Below the pieces are notes generated by a model. That model worked only from the letters and a program-made list of their open reading frames with translations, did not search any database and had not been told where the DNA came from. Both the position numbers and the translations under genes were made by a program. Shown here one piece after another: positions 55,845 to 64,000 of a stretch of 64,000 bases of DNA. This DNA is from Mauremys mutica. Lineage: Eukaryota; Chordata; Testudines; Geoemydidae. Position 1 is the stretch's first letter. Each line of letters begins with the position of its first letter. The DNA lies in the NCBI RefSeq assembly GCF_020497125.1, contig NC_059076.1, positions 14,437,951-14,501,950 on the forward strand, read 5' to 3'.

Positions 55845-57943
55845 TAAAAAGAAAAGGAGGACTTGTGGCACCTTAAAGACTAACAAATTTATTTCAGCAT
55901 GAGCTTTCGTGAGCTGCAGCTCACTTCTTCGGATGCATAGAATGGAACACACAGACAGGGGATATTTATACATACAGAGAACATGAAAAGGTGGAAGTAT
56001 GCATACCAACAGGCAGAGTCTAATCAATTGAGATGAGCTATCGTCAGCAGGAGGAAAAAAAAAACTTTTTGAAGTGATAATTAAGATGGCCCATAGAAGG
56101 TGTGAGGAGAACTTAACATAGGGAAATAGATTCAATTGGTGTAATGACCCAACCATTCCCAGTCTTTGTTTAGGCCACAGTTAATAGTATCTAGTTTGCA
56201 TATTAATTCAAGTTCAGCAGTTTCTCTTTGGAGTCTGTTTTTGAAGTTTTTTTGTTGCAAAATTGCCACCTTCAAGTCTGTCACTGAGTGGTTAGAGAGG
56301 TTGAAGTGTTCTCCCACTGGTTTTTGAATGTTATGATTCCTGATGTCAGATTTGTGTCCATTTATTCTTTTGCGTAGAGACTGTCCGGTTTGGCCAATGT
56401 ACATGGCAGAGGGGCATTGCTGGCACATGATGGCATATATCACGTTGGTAGATGTGCAGGTGTACGAGCCCCTGATGGCGTGTCTGATGTGATTAGGTCC
56501 TATGATGGTGTCACTTGAATGGCTATGTGGACAGAGCTGGCATCGGGCTTTGTTGCAAGGATAGGTTCCTGGGTTAGTGTTTATGTTGTATGGTGTGCGG
56601 TTGCTGGTGAGTATTTGCTTCAGGTTGGGAGGCTGTCTATAAGCAAGGACTGGCCTGTCTCCCAAGATCTGTGAGAGTGAGGGATCATCTTTAAGGATAG
56701 GTTGTAAATCTTTGATGATGCGCTGGAGAGGTTTTAGTTGGGGGCTGTAGGTGATGGCTAGTGGTGTTCTGTTATTTTCTTTTTTAGGCCTGTCCTGTAG
56801 TAGGTGGCTTCTGGGTACTCTTCTGGCTCTGTCAATCTGTTTTTTCACTTCAGCAGGTGGGTATTGTAGGTTTAAGAATGCTTGATAGAGATCTTGTAGG
56901 TGTTTGTCTCTGTCTGAGGGATTGGAGCAAATGCGGTTGTATCTTAGAGCTTGGCTGTAGACAATGGATCGTGTGGTGTGTCTGGGATGGAAGCTGGAGG
57001 CATGTAAGTAAGTATAGCGGTCAGTGGGTTTCCGGTATAGGGTGGTATTTATGTGACCATCGTTTATTAGCACAGTAGTGTCTAGGAAATGGACCGCTTG
57101 TGTGGATTGGTCTAGGCTGAGGTTGATGGTGGGATGGAAATTGTTAAAATCACGGTGGAATTCCTCGAGGGCTTCTTTTCCATGAGTCCAGATGATGAAG
57201 ATGTCATCAATGTAGCACAAGTAGAGTAGGGGCGTTAGGGAACGAGAGTTAAGGAAGCGTTGTTCTAAGTCAGCCATAAAGATGTTGGCATACTGAGGGG
57301 CCATGCGGGCACCCATAGCAGTGCCACTGACTTGAAGATATATATTGTCCCCAAATGTGAAATAGTTGTGGGTGAGGACAAAATCACAAAGTTCAGCCAC
57401 CAGGTTAGCCGTGATATTATCGGGGATACTGTTCCTGATGGCTTGTAGTCCATCTTTGTGTGGAATGTTAGTGTAGAGGGCTTCCACATCCATAGTGGCC
57501 AGAATGGTGTTTTCTGGAAGATCACTGATGGATTGTAGTTTCCTCAGGAAGTCAGTGGTGTCTCGAAGATAGCTGGGAGTGCTGGTAGCATAGGGCCTGA
57601 GGAGAGAGTCCACATAGCCAGACAATCCTGCTGTTAAAGTACCAATGCTTGAGATGATGGGGTGTCCAGGATTTCCAGGTTTATGGATCTTGGGTAGCAA
57701 ATAGAATACATCTGGTCGGGGTTCCAGGCATGTGTCTGTATAGATCTGTTCCTGTGCTTTCTCAGGGAGTTTTTTTGAGCAGATGGTGTAATTTCTTTTG
57801 GTAATCATCAGTGGGATCAGAGGGTAATGGCTTGTAGAATGTGGAGTTAGAGAGCTGCCTGGCAGCCTCTTGTTCATATTCCGACCTATTCATGATGACG
57901 ACAGCACCTCCTTTGTCAGCCTGTTTGATTATGATGTCTGTCT
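55845..57943 (-). mobile_element. Penelope-like retroelement (5' truncated, ORF plus tail)
   Basis: On the minus strand: RT-GIY-YIG ORF then a 3' tail ending GTGCCACAAGTCCTCCTTTT at about 55845. The 5' end is cut inside the RT N-terminus at about 57943. Its tail (55845-56000) is the same sequence found alone at 14027, 44558, 50471 and 63859, so those short repeats are Penelope tails, not SINEs. The hammerhead-like segment here reads CCGAAGA, a lost core. Confidence 0.88.
56132..57877 (-). CDS. Penelope-like RT with GIY-YIG endonuclease (almost intact)
   Basis: The open frame is 581 codons with no internal stop. RT: RPDVFYLLPKIHKPGNPGHP (residues 54-73), ATMDVEALYTNIPH (Asp130), SGTAMGARMAPQYAN, and CYIDDIFII with YIDD at 222-225. 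A Cys linker (C441, C446, C449) leads to GIY-YIG: VIYAI 479-483, YIGQT 493-497, R502, H508, and Glu in ETAELELI. Such enzymes nick target DNA and prime reverse transcription. The first ~36 residues are out of frame: a 7-T run at 57770-57776 (6 expected) shifts the frame, and the true upstream frame continues to about 57943 with a DKGGAVVI motif. So the copy is truncated and frameshifted once. Confidence 0.9.
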   Translation of the reverse strand: MNKRLPGSSLTPHSTSHYPLIPLMITKRNYTICSKKLPEKAQEQIYTDTCLEPRPDVFYLLPKIHKPGNPGHPIISSIGTLTAGLSGYVDSLLRPYATSTPSYLRDTTDFLRKLQSISDLPENTILATMDVEALYTNIPHKDGLQAIRNSIPDNITANLVAELCDFVLTHNYFTFGDNIYLQVSGTAMGARMAPQYANIFMADLEQRFLNSRSLTPLLYLCYIDDIFIIWTHGKEALEEFHRDFNNFHPTINLSLDQSTQAVHFLDTTVLINDGHINTTLYRKPTDRYTYLHASSFHPRHTTRSIVYSQALRYNRICSNPSDRDKHLQDLYQAFLNLQYPPAEVKKQIDRARRVPRSHLLQDRPKKENNRTPLAITYSPQLKPLQRIIKDLQPILKDDPSLSQILGDRPVLAYRQPPNLKQILTSNRTPYNINTNPGTYPCNKARCQLCPHSHSSDTIIGPNHIRHAIRGSYTCTSTNVIYAIMCQQCPSAMYIGQTGQSLRKRINGHKSDIRNHNIQKPVGEHFNLSNHSVTDLKVAILQQKNFKNRLQRETAELELICKLDTINCGLNKDWEWLGHYTN

Positions 57944-60900
57944 CTGGAGGATTCCCGTGAGATCATGGCATGCATCAACACCCTGTTCCGCCGTAATGAT
58001 TAGCTACACAGGGAAATGTCCAGCATACAGAAACACAGACAGCCTCCCACATTTCTATACCCTGAACCCACCTCCACACTACACAAATCAGAGCCATCTC
58101 CTCTCCTGCTTCTTGATCACCAGAGAGCAACTGCTGAGACTGGCTAGACACCTCCGGAGCGGAGAACAGTTCCTGGCTGCCTGCCCCACTGGGAGCTCCA
58201 CATCATTGTCTAACTCCATCTCTTCATCAATAACTTTGTCCTCCGGGTTAGGTCCTCTTTCCGCCACCTCCAGGCCCGCCGAAGTACCTACCGGGCTCAT
58301 GGCAGCAGAGGTGGGGTCACCCCCGAGGATAGCATCCAGATCCTTATATCCTGATCAGATCCAACAGCTCCACAGTGATCCAAGCGGGAGAGTGTTTGGT
58401 GTTATAACCTGACATGGTCACCTGGGAAGATGTGATGAGACCTCTCCATGCTGAGCCAGCAGGGAATAGAATTTCAAAAATTCCTGGGGCTTCTATGGGG
58501 GAGAGACGGATGGTTGTTTACGTGGCTGCAGGACAGTGGAGTTCAAACTGCTGACCAGAGTGGTCACGATGGGCATTGTGGGACACCTCCTGGAGGCCAA
58601 TTAAAGTGATGAAATCAAGCATGGTGTCTACACTGGCACTTTGTCAAGAAAAATGTAGAGGAAAAAGACATAAGTCTCTTGTTGGGGTGGTTGTATTTTG
58701 TCAGGAAAAATGCCCGGTTTTGGAGACAATAGTCGCATCACAGTGTGTATGCATTCACTGTTTCGGCGACAAAGGGCAGTTTTTGTCGACAAAACTTGGT
58801 AGTGTAGACAAGGCCTAAGAATCAGAGGCAGAGTAAGCGAGTTCTAAACACTGTATTGTTAGTAGCCAGCATGCTATATTGTTAGAGATACAGACCGAAG
58901 AAACTTTGAGCACTTTTGTACCATTTTACAGCTTCACTCTCCCTCTTTCACACATCCAACAACTAGAGGTCAGATGACTTCTATAACTATGAATAACATT
59001 TTAAAAAATAACTTATTTCTCTCTTAGAAGGGAGTTAGCACTTTCAAAGCTGATGCAAAGTATTGCAGTTCATAAAGGCAGCAACTCCCCAACCTTTACG
59101 GCTCAATCCTGTACATTTTACATAGCCAAAACTTTCACTGATTTCAAGAGGTGCATGAGGAAAATGGGATCTGCATTTTATAAGCAGGAGCAACATTAAA
59201 AACTTGTCCACCATGCCATTCAGTTGTCCCTGATTGTAATAGAAATGCTTCATTTTATATACAATATTGCCTGTCCTACAATTACCTTGTAGTAAATTAG
59301 TCATCAAAATTGTCAGATCGTGAATCTGAGGTTATAGATAATATTAGCAGTCCCACATTGTTTAAGTATCTAGTAATCTTAGTTTGTTCTTTTCCTTATT
59401 TAGGGTCTTTCTTCTACAGTGTTTCACATTTGGGCCAGCCGGTTGCAGGTTACGTTATCCAGATCAGGCACTTGTTAACCTTTTATGCTTATATTCCAGC
59501 CTATTACTTTTTCACAGAAAAGCTAAAGTGTGTGACTTTCAGATATTAGAAAATTCATTTTTGCTGTGTCAGGCAATGCACCCCTTAAATATATAAAGCA
59601 ATAAAATTGTTAATCAAAGAGAAAACTTGACTCATTTATCTGGTTTGGAACAAGATGTTCTGCATGACCCAATCAACCCAAGACCACCTTTATATGTAAA
59701 AATGAAACAAAATGGGAAATTATAACCTCTATCTTTGCTTAAATTGCATCAGGCCAGGTCTGCCTTCCTAGCAAAATATCAAACTGTCCCCTCCTTACAC
59801 CAATCTTTTCTTACAATACTACTTTATTATTTCAGAAACCTGTGCACCCGCTTTAATATTAATGTGGGCTGTTGTCTGAATGGACCTCAGAATGAAAATT
59901 AACTGTGGTCTCCCCAGACAGATACAGGGGGCCAAACTAATCCACCAAATACAGAACTGCAGGGAAACACAGCCCATATTTTTTTCTAACTAGAGAATCT
60001 TTCACTCTTGTCAGGTTGCCACTGTAAAATTACTTTAGCTCTGGAAAAAAAGAGCATAGATTCTTGGAACCACTTTCAACCAAGAACTCCAAAATTCGAC
60101 TTCCCACATGTCTGGGCAACAGAAATTACAGGAACTTTCATTCTCAAACTCTCTAAAATCTGCCACTATTCACTCCCCTATATTTTATATATATTTAAGT
60201 AGTAAGTACACCTTGAAAATAGGAGTATGGACTATGGAGTACAGCTTAATAGGCATCCTGCTAGAAGCACCGCTAAGCAAGTGAGCAGCTGAATTCCTCA
60301 CTAGCTGCAGTTTTTGAGTAAACTTTAACTTTCTCTCTCGGTCTTATTATAACTACCTTTAACCTTAACTGCCACTCTTATGCTGCTGATACTTAACTGA
60401 ACTTATATTTCAGCTGCTTCTTTACCAACTCCTTCCTGTTGACTTTCTTGTCTCAAAGTGAGTTTGCAGCTCTCTCTCAACATCCCTCAGTTAACTGTTT
60501 GAAAATGGAAGTCATTCACTTGGACAAGAGCATCCTCAGGAGCAATTCCATCTTCTCCATCCAGATCTCCCATTTGACTCTCCTGTCTGTACCCACCCTG
60601 TTTTCCCTGTCTCTGTTTTCCAGTCTCACCTGTCTGACATATGTAAATATATGACATAGTAGCGCTGCGCCAACACTGCCTGCATACAGTATGACCCTGC
60701 TTGGACTACCCCTCCTCTGAAGTTACGTGTTTATCTCCTCGAATATTTCAACTCCTTGTCTTTTCTCACATTCCAAAGAAAATCAAGGAAGCCAAGCATG
60801 ATAAATATATATATTTAATATTGTTTCTAGACAGGAATAGTATATCTTTTTATATTAAATTATGTCTATTATGTCTGACTGCATGTTTATAGATAACATA

Positions 60901-62439
60901 AATCTTACTTTCAGAGGTTTAAATAAGATATATATGACGTGCCAAGTACCAGTGGACGTGTCTACTCCTCCTGCGAAACACAGAACTGCACAGTGGAGGG
61001 TACCAGTGTTCTATTCTTACACACAGCATCAGGAGAACTGCTGGTGGGCCACAGATCCATGACACAAGGATCAGAATACTATAGGAAGCTTGCTCCCACT
61101 TTTCTAGATAGGAAGCAGGATTATGAGCAAGACACCTCCCATTCACACATCTTGCTTCCTTCTTCTGAAATTGAGATTTTTCTGAATTCATATAGGATAT
61201 CGTTTTGTGTCTATACACATGCATATGCACACACTGCAAGGGACCAAGCCCTGCTTTGAACTGAGTTCAGTTTAGAATAAGTGAATTTTATGTGAGTAAC
61301 AAGATTAACTTTGTTTAGAAAGTATTTTTTACGAAAAGGTGTAATACTACCAACCCAGGAGGTGTCCTTGAAAGGTCAGTGTTTGGTATAAACATCCTAC
61401 TGAGAACAAACTCCATTTATTCCACAGCAAAGCCAATAAAATTATAAATATGTATAAGCTCAAATGGAACCACTAATATACAGCTGCTGTTCTTTTCCTT
61501 TAATTCAAAAGGTGGCTTTTCTCCCACAATGTTTTGTAGTGGGAAACACTATCCTTCCTTAACTATGATACTAGAGATAGGAGACAGATGTAATTTCACA
61601 CTTCTCAGTTATATACATGCCCTTATTTACCCTTCCTATGGTTCCCTCTTGTCTTGCATGTTATATGCTTTGGCTATTACAATACTTTGGCTCTGATCTA
61701 TCCTTTTCTACACTTGATAGTCACCCGCGTTGGGCAATACTGTGTGTATTTAATCTGCTCTTTAAAACATATTATCATAGTGTATATAAGTGAAATCATG
61801 TTATTCTCATTTAGCCTCCTAGTTTTCACTGTAATTTTATTATCAAAGGACTAATTTTCTTAATCCTACATAAACAGTCTAACCTTCTAAAACATCTAAG
61901 AGCAAGCAAGCTTTAAAGAGTAACGCCAGCCCCATGGCACAGGTCTAAAAGAGCTGACATCACTTAAGTCTGACCTTACACACAACAAAATATTTAGGAC
62001 TCTCTAACATTCATCAAGCTGAAATTGGTGGTATAAACTAATATGGTTTAGAGCATGAAGTGCCCAATTAAAAATGCAATGGATAAATACAGTGCATTGA
62101 CTTTGGTCAAGAACAAATGTTATGCCAATATATTGTGGCTGAGAGGTAATATATTTCTTAGAAGATAGGATATATACCTACTTTGTGTTCCTTCTAAATA
62201 TAATATAAAGCAAATCATACAAGCATAAGCCAGAGCTAATTGTCAATGGTAACAGCTCATAAAAGAATGTAGCTTTTTCAATGTATTTTAACAACCGAAT
62301 GGAGGGCTGTTCCTACCTAGTGGTGCATTTTGCTGAAATCATTGACATTCAAAATATCATCAATGCTTTAAGCAAGAAAGATAATCTTCAAGAAAACCTA
62401 AACACATTAAGGGAGTGAACTATCAAACAGCTGATAGAT

Positions 62440-62990
62440 TTTAATATGAGCAAATTTAAGAGCGGAGATGGGTTACTTAAAAACTACAATACAAAAACTA
62501 TAACATGCAGGGTAGAATACTGGAATATCCTGGCAATGAAAGGAAGGTTTCAAGTTAGCATTAATATGAAAATGGACACAATTTGTTCAGTTAAAGCACA
62601 GAAGGTCAAAAGGATTCCAGGCTACATCAGAAGATGTAAATAAACATAAGCAAAACAAGAAAAATTATACCATTGTAGAAGGCCATGGCAAAGCCCACCT
62701 GGAATACCATGCCCGGTTTCAGGTATATTACTTCTGCAACTATGTAGAAATTCTGGAGAAAAGTCCAAAGCTGATGAAAACTCAAACAGTAGTGACGGCC
62801 TTATCTTTGATAGGCTTCTATAAATCGAAGATAAGACTATTGAGGGAGGGAGATCTTATGGCTGTTTATGGAAATGGTCTTTACAACCCAAGAAGCATGC
62901 CACTGCAGATTCCCACGATATGAGGAAAGTAGAAATGTTAAAAAAAAATGTTTAATTTTGTATAGATGAAAAGGTTTCAGCCCTTTTTCT
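62440..62990 (+). repeat. Diverged CR1/L3-like LINE fragment
   Basis: The plus strand reads VKAQKVKRIPGYIRRCK (62590-62640) and AHLEYHARFQ (about 62690-62720), resembling the CR1/L3 motifs around LGYI-R and HLEYC-FW. No open frame. Boundaries approximate. Confidence 0.45.
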
Positions 62991-63858
62991 TGTGAAGATA
63001 AACTTTAAAATGCAAATCAATGTAAAACAATCATTAGGCCTTTGGGGAATGGAGCATTAAAGGCTATTTTCACACTCCGTATGTAAAAAGAGCCTGTTAA
63101 GTTGTAGGTATCACCTCCCTTCAAAAACAAACCTAATCTTGCTAAATCTTCCCAAAACCCTTAGGCTGGTCCCTTTGTAAATGCATACATTTTGGAGGGG
63201 TAGGAAAATAAATACTTTCGCCAGTCTATCTAAAATTGCTATAGCTGGATGGGTCTGCTTAAACTCAGCAACCAAAACAAGAAGACACCTGGACATGTGT
63301 AGAAAACAAACATAAGCATGCACTAAAGCAGTCTTGCACATTCGTTAAGAAAATGTAACAACCCATACACTGAATCTTCTCTCTCACCTTTACCAAGATG
63401 GTAAGGCTACTATAGAATATATTGTGGTCAGGTATGTAAAATAAGTCCCAAGTGAGCAGACAGGCCAAATTTTTCAGGCTGCGTTAAATACATAGAGAAC
63501 ATTTTCCATCGTAGAGGTTATTCAAGTGTTCTGAATTTTTAACCCCCAAATGTCATTGCAGAAAGCCCCTTAATCAAGTTTGAAAAAAAGAAATAAAAGG
63601 ATTACTAGAAAACCAGTGTCTTATTGGGGTATAAAGAGCATTAAATGCTATGATGATTATTTACATGTAGGGGATTAAATTTTAAAATTATCGAAAATTC
63701 CTGTTTGTCCCCAAAGTGGTTCTTCCATGTATTCTTTAATTTATAAATGTAAATTATTTTAAGGATGCTGAAATTATTTTATCAGCAGTTATAGAGATAA
63801 AACGGATCTTTATCAGAAAACATACGTGACTTTGTAAGTTTCACTTTGTAAAGTAAGG

Positions 63859-64000
63859 TTTCAGAGTAGCAGCCGTGTTAGTCTGTATCCGCAAAAAAAA
63901 CAGGAGTACTTGTGGCACCTTAAAGACTAACAAATTTATTGTAGCATGAGCTTTCGTGAGCTAAAGCTCACTTCTTCGGATGCATCCGAAGAAGTGAGCT
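63859..64000. mobile_element. Penelope-like tail entering an inverted copy at window end
   Basis: It starts TTTCAGAGTAGCAGCCGTGT; a minus-oriented tail runs to CTTCTTCGGATGCATCCGAA, where the sequence turns around and the plus-oriented partner begins (GAAGAAGTGAGCT). The palindrome centre is at about 63980. The unit continues past the window. Confidence 0.85.

Larger units (their letters stand above)
55090..58430 (-). pseudogene. Harbinger Myb/SANT-like accessory ORF, split by Penelope insertion
   Basis: Acidic segment at 58300-58088 (LEVAERGPNPEDKVIDEEME); C-terminal charged/coiled-coil segment on the minus strand near 55190-55090 (EFKDATKWMIKVMEEQT). These match the accessory DNA-binding protein that Harbinger elements need for transposase nuclear import and TIR recognition. 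The Myb/SANT domain itself I could not place. The Penelope element and several stops separate the two pieces. Confidence 0.55.
53090..58815. mobile_element. PIF/Harbinger transposon, near full length, host to a Penelope insertion
   Basis: The terminal inverted repeats start GGCCTTGTCTACACTACAAA (left) and GGCCTTGTCTACACTACCAA (right, reverse complement) and extend through AGTTTTGTCGA. TAA duplications flank both ends (53087-53089, 58816-58818). It carries a plus-strand DDE transposase remnant (53460-54660) and a minus-strand Myb/SANT-type accessory ORF remnant (about 58430-55090), the two-gene layout of Harbinger. About 2.1 kb of Penelope-like sequence (55845-57943) lies inside; without it the element is about 3.6 kb. 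Confidence 0.92.
51937..64000 (-). other. MTHFD2L: MTHFD2L intron 1 (5' part beyond window)
   Basis: No first exon, CpG island or promoter-like region of the gene is seen. It holds a hAT (52539-52873), a Harbinger with nested Penelope element (53090-58815), a CR1/L3-like scrap (62440-62990) and a Penelope tail at the window edge (63859-64000). 51937-52538, 58819-62439 and 62991-63858 show no gene. Confidence 0.75.

Noticed and set aside
1..64000. CRISPR arrays, operons, bacterial promoters
   Set aside because: The sequence is vertebrate nuclear DNA; no regularly spaced short repeats of that kind occur.

Overview
This is a window of vertebrate nuclear DNA, almost certainly from a cryptodiran (hidden-necked) turtle. 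The evidence is one multi-exon vertebrate gene with GT-AG introns, a tRNA-derived SINE of the tortoise Cry I type (5511-5695), CR1 LINEs, and many DIRS, Penelope-like, Harbinger and hAT copies, a mix typical of turtle genomes. The species call is inference; the exons and repeat structures are read directly.

The only host gene I can support is MTHFD2L on the minus strand. It encodes the mitochondrial methylenetetrahydrofolate dehydrogenase/cyclohydrolase 2-like enzyme. Seven coding exons are present: 51752-51936, 48395-48517, 41020-41172, 39537-39644, 25524-25616, 16364-16489 and 7325-7437 (stop at 7325-7327). Every splice site is GT-AG, the exons join in one open frame of 299 residues, and the Yxxx[22 protein letters not shown] and PGGVGPMT motifs are intact. 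The first exon (start codon and mitochondrial presequence) was not found and probably lies beyond 64000. Exons 3-7 are all phase 1-1 and multiples of three.

Everything else is intron or 3' flank filled with mobile elements. From left to right: a hAT (191-860), a Tigger-like MITE (1215-1415), a Penelope-type tail (1830-2254), Harbinger-type MITEs (4338-4576, 5056-5294), Cry I SINE, exon 8; intron 7 with three Harbinger-type MITEs and a compound Penelope-type insertion (14027-14536); intron 6 with a decayed DIRS tyrosine-recombinase retrotransposon (about 16956-22812) whose Gag carries an Arg/Ser-repeat domain; intron 5 with a CR1 polymerase remnant (33955-35940) and an interrupted palindrome (31541-31880); intron 3 with paired Harbinger MITEs, an L2-like fragment, a Penelope-tail pair bearing a hammerhead-ribozyme-like core (44744-44781), and a CR1 split by later insertions; intron 2 with a Penelope tail and a GC-rich hAT; intron 1 with a hAT and a near-complete Harbinger transposon (53090-58815, TAA target duplications, matching terminal inverted repeats) that has itself been invaded by a Penelope-like element with an RT plus GIY-YIG reading frame.

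The points most worth following are the hammerhead-like core in the Penelope tails, the inverted multi-tail insertions with 12-bp target duplications, the SR-rich DIRS Gag, and the Penelope-in-Harbinger nest.
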